In this document: one piece after another, positions 1-12,000 of the stretch
Numbering within the stretch: the first letter of the stretch is position 1
Layout: each line of letters opens with the position of its first letter
NCBI RefSeq assembly: GCF_035046485.1
Contig: NC_085138.1
Location: forward strand, 276,191,694 to 276,255,693
DNA from: Aedes albopictus
Taxonomy: Eukaryota; Arthropoda; Insecta; Diptera; Culicidae
Direction of reading: 5' to 3'
Length of the DNA stretch: 64,000 nucleotides
Position numbers and translations under genes: made by a program
The notes under the pieces: generated by a model
The model's database searches: none
What the model was told of the DNA's origin: nothing
The model's input: only the letters and a program-made list of their open reading frames with translations

Positions 1-510
1 GAAAGTGAACAGCCATAATAATGGTTTCAAAGTCATCATGACTTGTTTTGTTTGCGTGGTAATCAACAATGGGAGGCGTTAGCCAGAGAAGGGCAGTGAA
101 ATCTGTGCGGGAAATGGTGCTTCGTCGTTTTTAGCCTGCCAAACACGCACAGCGCAAGTGAACCAAGTGCATTCCAACAAACACTGAGGTGAGTTAGAAT
201 ATCATGATAATTAACCAGCTTGTTTCATAAGTAGAGTTAAGTGTTGAGTGTGAAGTGTGGCTCAACAATCCAGAGGTCATTAGTTCGGTATCGAGCTGAC
301 AATAATTCGTTTTTTTTTTAATATTTTTAAGTCGCATAAGATGCTGAATTACGTCGCAATAGGACATACGATACATCGTATAAGATATCACTTCAAGTCA
401 TATAGCTTTATTGTTGTTCCGCCAAACCACGAATAGCGCCTTCACTTTTGTATGCATAAGGCACTTTTACTGCATCTTATGCGATGTAACTTTAACGTAT
501 AAAAGCACGT
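1..510. other. Unassigned AT-rich sequence
   Basis: No recognisable gene or repeat terminus. The open frames on either strand are short, low-complexity and without a recognisable domain. Confidence 0.4.
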
Positions 511-1080
511 ACACTCACGATCAAAAGTTTGGGGTCACCCCCTCAAAAACATGTCATTTTTTTAGGCCCATATCTCCGCCAATTTGCGTCCGATTTCAAA
601 ACCCTAGGTTTCATTCAAAGGATAATAAGTCAAAGAAACTTTGAACATGATTTAAAAGAAACTTTTTCAAAAAATTTTGTATGTTAACTTAACTCAAAGT
701 TTGCCAAATTTTCTAAAAAATGAATATAAACTTACGGCAGTGTCGCTGGAAATTGAGTCGACCAAATTTTAAGATGAGAGCGGTAATATAACTCATTTTC
801 TGTTAGCTTTCAACTGCTTTTTACAGAACTTCGCTAAAAAATCTAGAATAAAAGTTATTAAGTAAATCAACTCTCCATGTTACCGACCAAAAGTTTGGGG
901 TCACCCCTCAATATGATGTATCAGCCAAAAGTTTGGGGTCGCTATCGTAAAACATGGAACAGAGATTTGGTGATATCTTCGTCATCTGTAGTCCAATTTC
1001 AATTCTTTTTAGCTCGTTTCAAAGATAATTAACTAAATTTACGTTTGATGTCTTTAACTTAACGTATTTACGATTTTGTT
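511..1080. repeat. Diverged direct repeat with AAAGTTTGGGGTCRC motif
   Basis: The motif AAAAGTTTGGGGTC occurs at about 523, 888 and 927. At the first two sites it is followed by ACCCC. After the first and third copies come similar stretches (a 'tatctccgcc' or 'gatatcttcg' phrase, then 'gtccgatttcaaa' or 'gtccaatttcaat', then a run ending 'aacttaac'). This reads as two old, diverged direct units of roughly 400 bp. No coding potential and no terminal inverted repeat was found. Confidence 0.5.
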
Positions 1081-1154
1081 TATATAAACATAATTGAAGT
1101 AATGAGCTGAATTTTTGTAGGTGAGAAGGTCAATTACCCGTTTCTGCAATGTGA

Positions 1155-1285
1155 TAGGGTAAAAACACTAGACTTCGCCCCCCTAAAATTCTGCTCTAAT
1201 CTTCGCCACTTCATACATAAAAAATGGAATTTGTATGGAGGGGGCGAAGACTAGAGCAGTGGCGAAGTCTAGTGCTTTTACCCTA
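1155..1285. mobile_element. TA-flanked palindromic MITE nested in the 1092-1759 MITE
   Basis: The terminal inverted repeat begins TAGGGTAAAAACACTAGACT and ends with its inverse, finishing CCCTA at 1285. A subterminal 'ctctaRtcttcgcc' phrase is repeated in inverse inside both arms. The sequence on either side rejoins the parent MITE when this segment is removed with one TA, so a TA target duplication is likely. The length of about 131 bp and TA target suit a Tc1/mariner-type MITE, but no transposase source is visible. Confidence 0.7.
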
Positions 1286-1327
1286 GTGGAAAAAGTGTGG
1301 CTATTATGATTCCTTGCCTAGTTTAGT

Positions 1328-1548
1328 GGGCTTCGTGGCCGTGCGGATAGCGGCGTCAGTCGTCTAGGCGTTTCGTAAGCCTCGGAGTGCGGGTTCGATT
1401 CCCGCTCCAGTCGGGGAAAACTTTTCATCAAACGGAAAATTCTCCATTGGCCCACTGGGTGTTATGTGTGTTGTCCGTTGTCTCGTGTTAGTGTAATGTT
1501 CAGTCTGTGCAGCCTCTGGCTGAAGACGGTGTAGTGTCTTTTTTTTTA
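1328..1548 (+). mobile_element. tRNA-derived SINE (gtggccgtgcgg head)
   Basis: The 5' head looks like a tRNA: an A-box-like TGGCCGTGCGG near 1336 and a B box GGTTCGATTCC near 1391, the pol III internal promoter spacing. A unique body follows, ending 'gcagcctctggctgaagacg' and a T-rich run near 1540. The insertion interrupts the MITE phrase 'ccttgcctaattt...tgctgtttgag'. Related copies are at 15953-16178 (minus) and, as a 3' stub, near 2055. SINEs of this form encode no protein and are mobilised by a LINE. Confidence 0.8.
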
Positions 1549-2054
1549 ATTTAATACTGTTTGAGCACAACTTTGAGTAACTGTGTTGGTAAAGTTGCAA
1601 GGAATGGAGAAAATAACTACACGGTTACGCAAAGTTTTGCTCAAACAGCATCAAATTAGTCAAGGAATCATTACACCTAAGGCTTTTTCCACTATCACAT
1701 TGCAGAAACGGAGAATTGACCTTCTCACCATACAAAATTTCAGTTCATTACTTCAATTCTAGTATTTCACCGATTGTGTCCTATTACAGACATGAGTTAC
1801 ACTACCAAATCTGAAAAATGCATTTATGTTTCTGCATGATTTTTGGCAAAGTTCCGTCAGAAGCTGCTTAGAAGGCTATTCAGCCACCTTATGTGAACTT
1901 TCAAGTTCCAAAACTACATAAAAATAAAGCTGCTTAGAAGGCTAATGAGAAACCTCGAACAAGTTGCTAAGCTTAGAAAGTACCCTTTTATATGAACTTT
2001 TGGTTACTTAGGCTAGTTCCCGCAACCTGTCCGTTTTCTAATCATAGTAATAAT

Positions 2055-2105
2055 CTGTTTGTGTGGCCTCTGGCCGAGAGCGATGTAAATTGTCTCTCTC
2101 TTTCA
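2055..2105 (+). mobile_element. SINE 3'-end fragment
   Basis: The phrase 'gtgtggcctctggccgagag' followed by 'cgatgtaaattgtctct' matches the 3' body of the SINE at 1328-1548 ('gtgcagcctctggctgaaga', 'cggtgtagtgtct'). No tRNA head is visible upstream, so the copy is 5'-truncated or decayed. Confidence 0.55.
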
Positions 2106-2109
2106 TATA

Positions 2110-4167
2110 AATTATATTTTTAACCCATACAGAATAATGTCACCACTGATCAGAGTACATTGTGTAGCGTCAGTGTCTCTAAGAAACCTACAACATTTTC
2201 CTCTCCATATATTTATGCTTCCAACATTTTGGGTTGCGACTTTTTCTTTCATTTTGTTGTCCCTAAGCCTATTCAGCCAACAAATGAGTAAGAACGTGAA
2301 GTAAGCTTTTTCGATGCAACTAGTTGCCACCATACTTTATACTGCCATCACAACACCGACCAGTTTATGTAATACCATTCATCAAATACGTTCCACTCGG
2401 TCGCATCTGATGAACCAATGTTCCGACACAGTTTGGAAGTACAATCTCCAGCTGATTCAATCACTCGGCAGTCACCACCCACTGAGTAATTAAAGGCACG
2501 ACGTGTATGTGGAGTACCTTAGCGCTGAAGCCCATCGTCGACCACCACCCGATCGGTAAAACGCACATAGTTCGATTACCTCAAACCAAGCAGAAACTCC
2601 CGGTACAGTGGTGAGTTTACATTCAAATTTAAATCTGCCGCCGATTTCACCTTCTTCATGCTGGCTGGGTTCAGCTGTTCGCTCCAAGCCTTACTCGAAC
2701 TTTTTTTTACTCGCCCACAAAGGAGTTGCGTGGCACACGCTTTAAAATTTTCTATTTTCCGATTTCACTTGATATCGAACACTTTGATGATACACCGTGA
2801 ACAAGCTCGATCAAAATGGAAACCATCGTAAACTATCGGTTATGGTTTCCCAGGGCACAAAAAAGATGAAGATATTTTTCCCTTTGCTCGAAAGCGCATC
2901 AACGTTGTACACATGTAGGCACTGCTTATCAATACCGCAAGCCACTCTGCACCGCCCCCACAATGGGGGCAGCAACTTTGTTTTGAGTCGATCACAAATC
3001 ACGCACGGACCCCACAGCAACGAACTGGACAGACACAACAGCGAACAACCGAACGATCCTGATACTTTGAATCGCGTGATTCTATCGAACCGACCGCCCC
3101 ACGTGCTGCGCGCTGCTTCTGCTCGATAGCGAAGCGGTACGGCACGAACACATCTTATCCTATCCGAAACCAAAAGTGAACTAAAGGCTAACATTCCGTA
3201 AATAGCCAACATTAGCCACATGTGCAGCCGACGTTTTAGGGTGCGCATCTACCGGCTCTAGCTGTAGCTGCACAACACGTGAAGACGTAGCTCTAAATTT
3301 CTCTAATCAATGTACCAGAAAGCACAAAAAATGAATAAAAAGAAGATATAAAGACCGCACTCGTCCATACTACATTTTGATATTGTACTGTACCGCAGGC
3401 GTATACAAACCACAAATAAACATTGACGCGCACCTACAATCAACAACAAAGGAGAAGATAAAAACAAATCCACAATAATAGTGATCAAATACAATAATGA
3501 TCCTCGCTGGCAAAGTAGACTAGTGCAAAACTGGTTGTTTGTGCCCTTCATTTCTATCCAGAGTATAGAAACAGCTTGAAGGTAGGCGAGCGCATCGAAG
3601 TTCGAGTTAGCTATGTATGTACTCGAAGCATAAACGAAAAACAACGCGAATGGATATGTAAATTGGGGATGCCTAAAAGTATTCAAAACTGATTGTGGAT
3701 GCTACCGCACCACTTTCACTAGTTAAGATTGATATTTTAGCAGAAAGCAAAAGTATGTTGGATATGCTTTGAAAAAAAAAATCTATCAATGGAAAATCTC
3801 CATGATAAGTGTCAATTAGAGAATCCTTTTATGTATTACATAAACCATGGAAAAATATATGGTCAAGATAGAATACATTATAGATATTTCTGTAAATTGC
3901 TTGAAAACTCCAATGCTATTCAAAAACATTATTATGATATTCAAAAACAATCCAAACTAACTTGGAGTTCAGAACTTCAGGTCTATACTCATTACATTAT
4001 TTTTTTCCACTTTACAGAGTAACATTGTATTATTAAATATGCTTAGTGGACCTAATATGTAGAAATTTTTATACAGTTTTAAGTAATACAGGCTCGTACA
4101 AACTGTCTTGGAGTTTAGTTCAGTGTTTAGTTTAGTGATATCTACAGCCATAGCAGTTAATATTTTT
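2110..4167. other. Mostly unique intergenic sequence
   Basis: About 2 kb with no repeat termini that I recognise. The part from 2340 to 3260 is noticeably richer in G+C than its neighbours and holds the only open frames here with a non-random look (see 2811-3248). The remainder, 3300-4160, is AT-rich with nothing identifiable. Confidence 0.4.
2811..3248 (-). CDS. Uncertain ORF with N-terminal hydrophobic segment
   Basis: A 145-codon minus-strand frame with an ATG at 3248. The first 35 residues look like a signal peptide or signal anchor: basic residues (RTLKRR), then the hydrophobic run MWLMLAIYGMLAFSSLLV. The rest is cysteine- and arginine-rich without a recognised domain. A plus-strand frame (2797-3129) overlaps it, so the openness may simply reflect higher G+C. 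It could be a 5' exon of a secreted protein, with a weak donor-like GTATCA after codons for ITRFK, or a chance ORF. I do not recognise it and assign no function. Confidence 0.15.
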   Translation of the reverse strand: MRTLKRRLHMWLMLAIYGMLAFSSLLVSDRIRCVRAVPLRYRAEAARSTWGGRFDRITRFKVSGSFGCSLLCLSSSLLWGPCVICDRLKTKLLPPLWGRCRVACGIDKQCLHVYNVDALSSKGKNIFIFFVPWETITDSLRWFPF

Positions 4168-4327
4168 GAGCCCATATAGTTGACGCGGTGAACACACAGG
4201 TATTCACAAAGGCCATGCTGAGGATGACGGCTTCGATTCCCGGTCTGTCTAGGAACGTCTTGTAAAGAAAACATCCTTAGAAGCAGACTTTGTTCCAGGG
4301 GAACCGTTACGCCAAAAAGAAACAAAT
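4168..4327 (+). mobile_element. Feilai-like SINE, internally deleted
   Basis: Starts 'gagcccatatagttgacgcg', with B-box region GCTTCGATTCC and 'cggtctgtctaggaacgtct'. It ends 'cagactttgttccaggggaa' then 'cgttacgcc'. The longer sister copy at 9940-10203 shows that the middle ('tgccacacgatatacgc' to 'aactgtgg') is missing here. The family matches the tRNA-related Aedes SINE known as Feilai in organisation and tail. The name rests on memory of that family, not on an alignment. Confidence 0.75.
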
Positions 4328-4339
4328 TACTTCAGATGG

Positions 4340-4560
4340 TTTTGAGAGGGTTGCAGGGTCTTTACTCAAGGTCTCAGGGGGTCCAGGAGAGTATCAGGTG
4401 CGTTAAGGATCCCACGTAGTTGAGGAGTTTCCGGAGGCATTTCAGGAAGTTTCAGATAGATTTCACCGGGTTTAGAATCGTTACTAGGTTTTGGGGGCGT
4501 TTTCGGGGGTTTCGGAAATTTTGATGTCAAATTATAGGAGATCAGAGGATTCCATGCACA
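4340..4560. repeat. Degenerate G-rich low-complexity tract
   Basis: Short imperfect units built on 'ggagtttc', 'gggtttc' and 'ttcagg'. Similar tracts occur at 5292-5420, 13355-13450 and 41085-41250 (inverse). They look like decayed microsatellite-type DNA. The short open frame crossing it (PPKTPPKP-like) is a by-product of the composition. Confidence 0.55.
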
Positions 4561-4592
4561 TATTGAAAAAAGAGTGTAAAATTCTGTGACAT

Positions 4593-5291
4593 ACACAGAT
4601 CGAAATCAGAGTGTAAAATTGTTTGACATATGATGCCATAATACATCGACATTCCAAACTAAAAATATCACAGATGGCACTTTTTTCTGTGGTAGTATAA
4701 TCGAATTTTCTCGGTGAAGAAGTTTTTTCTTAAAACTAACACTAAAAGTTGCCTTTTCAAACCATTGTTGGTTTCTAATCACTAACTTTTCACAAAACTA
4801 TCAAGTTTTCTAACAATTAACGTTGTAGGCGATTTTTCCATACGATTTAACAGTTCTTGACTACCATGCTTCCGTGAGCTTGAGGTGAGAATTTTAGAAA
4901 GTTGACAACCGAGAGTAGCACACACGATGTATTGAATACAAGTGATGGTGTCGCCACCGGGCTTTCAGCGCTGGAAACTAGATGCTATAAAAGTTCTTGC
5001 ATGCAATTTTTACTGCTGGCGCCAACTGGGAGCAATCAATAAAAATGTAAACAGCAGTCATCCCATTGGAGCGAGGGATATCACAGAAGTTTACATGACA
5101 TATCTTGTAAAAGTAATGAAATATCATATAAACTTCCATTATATGTAATGTAATTCAGCATGACTCTGAGTGTTTACATGAAATATAGCACATATTTGCA
5201 TGATATATCATGTAAACCATCATAACATAAAGTCTACATTACTAGAATGAAGTTTACATGACGTCTCATTCTCATTATTGTTATCTATGTG
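4593..5291 (+). mobile_element. MITE with repeated TTACATGAYAT motif, left copy
   Basis: Bounded by ACACAGATCG at 4593 and the inverse-type end ATCTATGTG near 5291. The interior from 5085 repeats 'tttacatgacatat' and its inverse many times. The inverted sister copy at about 14399-14671 aligns along the whole length, except that this copy has about 420 bp of extra sequence between 'tatgatgcc' (4636) and 'ggatatcacagaagtttaca' (5079). The tip motif 'agagtgtaaaattctgtgac' is also duplicated just outside, at 4571. No coding capacity. Confidence 0.65.
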
Positions 5292-5420
5292 GATGTATTT
5301 AAGGGTTTTGGGTGGTCTCAGAAGGAGTTACAAGGGATCCGATGTAATTTCGATGGATGAAGAGGGTTTCAGAGCACCCAAGAATTCCCTGCAGCCACTT
5401 AACCGCCTCTCAAATCTAAT
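5292..5420. repeat. Low-complexity spacer next to foldback A
   Basis: Imperfect 'gggtttcagag', 'ggagttacaaggg' units of the same type as 4340-4560. No gene. Confidence 0.45.
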
Positions 5421-5934
5421 TTAACACTCCTGCGTCGATGCTATTTTTCACTTACACGAACGTCTATGCCTCGAAAAAAGTTGGAACGCTAATTTCAACC
5501 TTCTATATCTCGGCCGTTACAAGTCCGATTTCAAAAATTTTTTTAGCAATGAATTTTTTAGGATCTCTGGATAAGTATACATGTTTTGAAAATTTTCTCT
5601 GATCAAAATTCTAATTTCTAGTACTAAAAAACCCGGAGCAAGTCGTTATAAATTTCGTAAGATTTTTATGTTCGAGCAGAACTTTAAATTTATCGCGATG
5701 ACCACATGATTTTTTGATGGTGAATAGCCCACACGAGTGTAATAAGGCTATCAATGTGATTATAGTGATTATTTATCACTCAAAGCACTGCAATATATTC
5801 ACAAAACTACGTATAATACAGAGAAAACCATATTATCTTTTGTAACTTCAAATTTGTCGCGATGACCAATGTATTTTTTTTATTTTAAAATGTGCGCATA
5901 TACTTAAGGAAGAACTTCTCAGAACATTGTTGAT

Positions 5935-8880
5935 ATTTTTCTCTTCAAAGAACTACAAAAAATTCAGAAAACTACGAATTTTTCAGGAAAAATATACAAT
6001 TTCGTTATAACTTCAAACTAATCTCGAATTCCCATACATTTTATGATTTTAAAATATTTGTGCATTTATCCAGAACAAGTTTGCAGAACATTATTGATAC
6101 AAATCTGGCCAAACAACTACAAAAAATTCAGAAAACTACGATTTTTTCAGGAAAAATATACAATTTTGTTATAACTTCAAACTAATCTCGAATTCTTATA
6201 CATTTTATTATTTTAAAATATTTGCGTATTTATCCAGAACAAGTTTGCAGAACATTATTAATATAAATTTGGCCAAAGAACTTCAAAAAAATCCCAAATT
6301 TACGATTTTTTCAGGAAAAATATACATTTTTGTTATAACTTCAAACTAATCTTGAATTCCCATACATTTTATGATATTAAAATATTTGCGTATTTATCCA
6401 GAACAAGTTTGCAGAACATTATTGATGTAAATCTGGCAAAAAAAACTACAAAAATTCAGAAAACTACGAATTTTTCAGGAAAAATATACAATTTTGTTAT
6501 AACTTCAAACTAATCTTGAATTCTTATACATTTTATGATTTTAAAATATTTGCGTATTTACCCAGAACAAGTTTGCAGAATATTATTGATGTAAATCTGC
6601 AGAAGAGCTACAAAAATTCAGAAAACTACGATTTTTTTCAGGAAAAATATTTAATTTTGTAATAACTTCAATCTAATCTTGAATTCTCATACATTTTATG
6701 ATTTTAAAATATTTTTGTGTATTTATCCAGAACAAATTTGCAGAACATTATTGATATAAATTTGGCCAAAGAACTACAAAAAATCAGAAATTTACAACTT
6801 TATCAGGAAAAATATACAATTTTGTTATAACTTTAAACTTATCTCGAATTCCCATACATTTTATGATTTTAAAATATTTGCGTATTTATCCAGAACAAGT
6901 TTGCAGAATATTATTGATGTAAATCTGGCAAAAGAGCTACAAAAATTCAGGAAACTACGAATTTTTCAGGAAAAACATACAATTTTGTTATAACTTCAAA
7001 CTAATCTCGAATTCCCATACATTTTATGATTTTACAATATTTGTGTATTTATCCGGAACAAGTTTGCAGAACATCATTGATACAAATCTGGCCAAAGAAC
7101 TACAAAAAATTCAGAAAACCACGATTTTTTTCAGGAAAAATATACAATTTTGTTATAACTTCAAACTAATCTCGAATTCCCATACATTTTATGATTTTAA
7201 AATATTTGTGTATTTATTCAGAACAAATTTCCAGAACATTATTGATATAAATTTGGCCAAGGAACTCCAAAAAATTCAGAAATTTACGATTTTATCAGGA
7301 AATATATACAATTTTGTTATAACATCTTATTGGTCTCAAAATCTTAGACATTTTATGAATTTAAAATATTTTCGTTTGTATTCAGAACAAGTTTGCAGAA
7401 TATTATTGATATGAATGTGGCCAAAGAACTACAGAAAATTCAGAAAACTATGTTTTTTTTCAGAAAAAATATACAATTTTGTTATAACTTCAAATAAATA
7501 TCAAATTCTCATACATTTTATGATTTTAAAATGTTTGCGAATTTATCAAGAACAAGTTTGCAGACATTATTGATATAAATCTACGATTTTTTTTCAGGAA
7601 AAATATACAATTTTGTTGTAATTTCAAAGTAATCTCGAATTCCCATACATTTTATGATTAAAATATTTGCGTATTTATCCAGAACAAGTTTGCAGATCAT
7701 CATTGATATAAATCTTGCCAAAGAACTACAAAAAATCAGAAAACTACGAATTTCATAACATCTTCTTGATCACAAAATCTTGGACATTTAATGATTTTAA
7801 ATATTTTCGTTTGTATCCAGAACAAGTTTGCAGAGCATTGTTGATATAAATATGACTAAAAAACTTCAACAAAAATCAGAAAACGTCGAGTTTTTCGGGA
7901 AAAATATATAATTTTATTGTGACTTCAAATTGATCTCGAATTATTATACAACCAGGAAGGGGCGTCGGCTTCGTGGGAGGCCGCGCACACGTTGGCTTTT
8001 TGCAGTTGAGGAGGACCTAAGGACTCTAAACGTTCAGGGCGACTGGAAGCGATTGGCCCAGGACCGAGGCCAGTGGAGGCGGATACTTCATTCGGAGTAG
8101 AATCTCCGCTACGAATTGTAACCCATCAAGTATCAAGTAAGTTATTATACATTTTATGATTTTAGATTTTTTGCGTATTTATTCAAAACAAATTTGCAGA
8201 ACATTGTTGATAGTTAAGCTGCTAAAAACTACGAAAAATTCAAAAATCTACGAATTTTTCAGGAAAAATATACAATTTCGTTATAACTTAAAAATGATCT
8301 CGATTAACTATATATTTTATGATTTTAAAATATTTGCGTATTTATTCAAAACAAGTTTGTAGAACATCGATCATAGCTTTCTCCTAAAAGAACTAGTAAG
8401 AAAACTAGGAATTGTTCAAAAAAAATATTCAATTTTGTTATTACTTCAAATTGATGTCAAAATCCCATACGTTTTATGATTTTTAAGTAATTGTGTACTT
8501 AGGCAAAACAAGTTGCACAACATTGCTGATATAATTCTGCCCAACAAACTAAAAAAAATACAGAACACTACGATTTTTTCAGGAAAAATATACAGTTTCG
8601 TTATACTTTCAAATTGTTTTCAATATTTCATATATTTGCGTATTTATCTAAAATATATATGCAGAACATTGTTGATATTATTCGGACAAAAACACTACAA
8701 ACAATCAGGAAACCATGAATAATTCCGGATAATTTAAAATTTTCTTATAACATAAGATTGATATAATTCTGGTCAAAGAGCTACAAAAAAAATCAGAAAC
8801 TATGAATTTTTCAAAAAAAAAAACAATTTTATTATTACTTCAAGCTGATCTCAATTCTTAATTCATTTGATGCATCCAAA
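5935..8880 (+). repeat. Left-arm tandem array, ~163-bp monomer
   Basis: Monomer landmarks are 'gaacaagtttgcagaac', 'attcagaaaactacga', 'tcaggaaaaatatacaattt', 'cttcaaactaatctcgaatt' and 'catacattttatgatt'. The 'gaacaagtttgcag' landmark falls at 6073, 6237, 6401, 6564, 6730, 6893 and 7056, a spacing of 163-166 bp. Units become more diverged and indel-rich from about 7300 toward the element centre. Short ORFs across the array are by-products of the repeat. Confidence 0.9.
7951..8141 (+). mobile_element. 5'-truncated LINE 3' end inserted in foldback A
   Basis: Codons 7951-8100 encode the last ~50 residues of a non-LTR reverse transcriptase ORF: RGRPRTRW, then VEEDLRTL, DWKRLAQDR and GQWRRIL, ending at TAG 8098-8100. 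This basic tail is typical of insect LINEs in the RTE/CR1-like range; the clade is not certain. A short 3' UTR ends with the partial repeat 'atcaagtatcaagtaag'. It is flanked by a direct repeat TTATTATACA at 7941-7950 and 8142-8151, the target duplication, and it interrupts a 163-bp unit. It is a dead stub. Confidence 0.8.
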
Positions 8881-9019
8881 ATTTATGATTAAAAAATGCC
8901 CATTTTTCCGAAGCAAACCTCTGTTGATATTATGCTGGCAAGAGCACTACAAAAATACAGAAAAATACATTTTTTTCTGATGACGTACATTTTAATTATA
9001 ATCAATTATAAACAATTTT

Positions 9020-12000
9020 AAGATTTCAACATCCCATACATATAATGATTTGAAAAAGTTGCATATTTATACAGAACAAGTATTTTAAAAATTCGTAGTT
9101 TTTTGATTTTTTTTTGTAGTTCTTTGGAGAGAAAACTATCAACAGTGTAACGCCAACTTGTTTTGGATAAATACGCAAATATTTAAAATCATAAAATGTA
9201 TGCGTTTTGGAGATCAATTTGAAGTTATATGAAAATTGTATATTTTTCCTGGAAAATATTTTGTTATTTTTTAAAGAGAAAACTATCGACAATGTTCTGC
9301 AAACTTGTTATGGCTAAATACGCAAATATTTTAGAATCATAAAATGTATGAGAAATTGAACTCAATTTGATGTTATATCGAAATTGTACATATCTGCTGA
9401 AAAAATCGTAGGTTTCTAAATTTTTTGTAGTTCTTTGACCAGATTAATACCAATAACGGTCTGCAAGCATGTTCTGGATAAATACTCAAATATTTTATAA
9501 TCATAATATGGATTGGATTCCGAGATTGGTTTGAAGTATAACAAAATTGTATATTTTTCCTGAAAATTTCGTAGTTTTCTGAATTTTCTGTAGTTTTTCT
9601 GGCAGATTTACATCAATAATGTTCTTCAAACTTGTTTTGGATAAATACGCAAATATTTCGAAATCATAAAATATATGAGAAATTGAAATCAATTTGAGGT
9701 TATATCGAAAATGTATATTTCTGCTAATAAAAATAGTAGTTTTCTGAATTTATAACGAAATTGTATATATTTCCTGAAAAATTCGTAGTTTTTTGATTTT
9801 TTGTAGTTCTTCTGCCAGATTTACATCAATAATGTTCTGCAAACTTATTCTGGATAAAAACACAAAAATTTTAAAATCATAAAATGTATGGGAATTCGAG
9901 AATAGTTTGAAATTATAACGATATTGTATATTTTTCCTGGGGCCCATATAGCCGAGGCGGTAAACGCACGGGTATTCAGCATGACCATGCTGAGGGTGAC
10001 GGGTTCGATTCCCGGTCGGTCCAGGATCTTTTCGTAAAGGAAATTTCCTTGACTTCCTTGGGCATAGAGTATCTTCGTGCCTGCCACACGATATACGCAT
10101 GCAAAATGGTCATTGGCAGAGGAAGCTATCAGTTAAAAACTGTGGCTGAGAAGCAGGCTTTGTCCCAGTGAGGACGTAACGCCAAGAAAAAGAGGAGAGG
10201 AGGTATATTTTTCCTGAATAATTCGTAGTTTTCTGAATTTTTGTAATTCTTCTGTCAGATTTACATCAATAATGTTCTGCAAACTTGTTCTGGATAAATA
10301 CGCAAAAATTGTAAAATCATAAAATTTATGGGATTTCGAGATTAATTTGAAATTATAACAAAATTGTATATTTTTCTTGAAAAAAAATCGTAGTTTTCTG
10401 AATTTTGTGTAGTTTTTTGGCCAGATTTATATCAGCATGGTTCTGAATGAATACGCATATATTTTAAAATCATTAAATGTATGGAAATTCGAGATTAGTT
10501 TGAAGTTATAACGATATTGTATATTTTTCCTGAATAATTCGTAGTTTTCTGAATTTTTGTAGTTCTTCTGCCAGATTTACATCAATAGTGTTCTGCAAAC
10601 TTATTTTGGGTAAATATGCAAACATTTTAAGATCATAAAATGTATGGAAATTCGAGATTAGCTTGAAATTATAACAAAATTGTATATTTTTCCTGAAAAA
10701 TTCGTAGTTTTCTGAATTTTTGTAGTTCTTTTGCCTGATTTTCATCAATAATGTTCTGCAAACTTGTTCTGGATAAATACGCAAATATTTTAAAACCATA
10801 AAATGTATGGGAGTTCAAGATTAGTTTGAAGTTATAACAAAATTGTATATTTTTCCTGAAAAAATCGTAAATATCTGAATTTTTGTAGTTCTTTTGCCAG
10901 ATTTACATCAATAATGCCTTGTAAACTTTTTCTGGATAAATACGCAAATATTTTAAAATCATAAAATGTATGGGAATTCGAGATTAGTTTGAAGTTATAA
11001 CGATATTGTATATTTTTCCTGAATAATTCGTAGTTTTCTGAATTTTTGTAGTTCTTCTGCCAGATTTACATCAATAGTGTTCTGCAAACTTATTTTGGGT
11101 AAATACGCAATTATTTTAAGATCATAAAATGTATGGAAATTCGAGATTAGTTTGAAATTATAACAAAATTGTATATTTTTCCTGAAAAATTCGTAGTTTT
11201 CTGAATTTTTGTAGTTCTTTTGCCTGATTTTCATCAATAATGTTCTGAAAACTTGTTCTGGATAAATACGCAAATATTTTAAAACCATAAAATGTATGGG
11301 AATTCAAGATTAGTTTGAAGTTATAACAAAATTGTATATTTTTCCTGAAAAAATCGCAAATTTCTTAATTTTTGTAGTTCTTTTGCCAGATTTACATCAA
11401 TAATGCCTTGAAAACTTTTTCTGGATAAATACGCAAATATTTTAAAATCATAAAATGTCTAAGATTTTGAGACCAATAAGATGTTATAACAAAATTGTAT
11501 ATTTTGCCTGAAAAATTCGTAGTTTTCTGAATTTTTGTAGTTCTTCTGCTTGATTTTCATCAATAATGTTCTGCAAACTTGTTCTGGATAAATACGCAAA
11601 TATTTTAAAATCATAAAATGTATGGGAATTCGAGATTAGTTTGAAGTTATAACGAAATTGTATATTTTTCCTGAAAAAATCGCAAATTTATGATTTCTTG
11701 TAGTTCTTTTGCCAGATTTACATCAATAATGTTCTGCAAACTTGTTCTGGATAAATACGCAAATATTTTAAAATCATAAAATGTATGGGAATTCAAGATT
11801 AGTTTGAAGTTATAACGAAATTGTATATTTTTCCTGAAAATTCGTAGTTTCCTGAATTTTTGTAGTTCTTCTGCCAGATTTACATCAATAGTGTTCTGCA
11901 AACTTATTTTGGGTAAATATGCAAACATTTTAAGATCATAAAATGTATAGAAATTCGAGATTAGTTTGAAATTATAAAAAAAATTGTATATTTTTCCTGA

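Larger units (their letters stand above)
1092..1759. mobile_element. Foldback MITE, copy 1, interrupted by a MITE and a SINE
   Basis: The outer arms read inward from 'attgaagtaatgagctgaat' at 1092 and from its inverse ending at about 1759. Both contain the phrases 'gagaaggtcaatt', 'cgtttctgca', 'gattccttg' and 'gtttgagcacaac' (or inverse). An uninterrupted copy of the same family lies at 41952-42277 (about 326 bp), so this copy is longer because of nested insertions at 1155-1285 and 1328-1548. There is no coding capacity. The near-complete hairpin and short length fit a non-autonomous DNA transposon. Confidence 0.75.

Noticed and set aside
4366..4596. Proline-rich protein on the minus strand (PPKTPPKP)
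   Set aside because: Produced by the degenerate G-rich low-complexity tract. Similar frames arise wherever this tract type occurs.
9940..10203. Functional tRNA gene
   Set aside because: A and B boxes are present, but the acceptor and anticodon stems do not form and a SINE body and tail follow. The same holds for 1328, 4168, 15953, 17230, 44452 and 50117.
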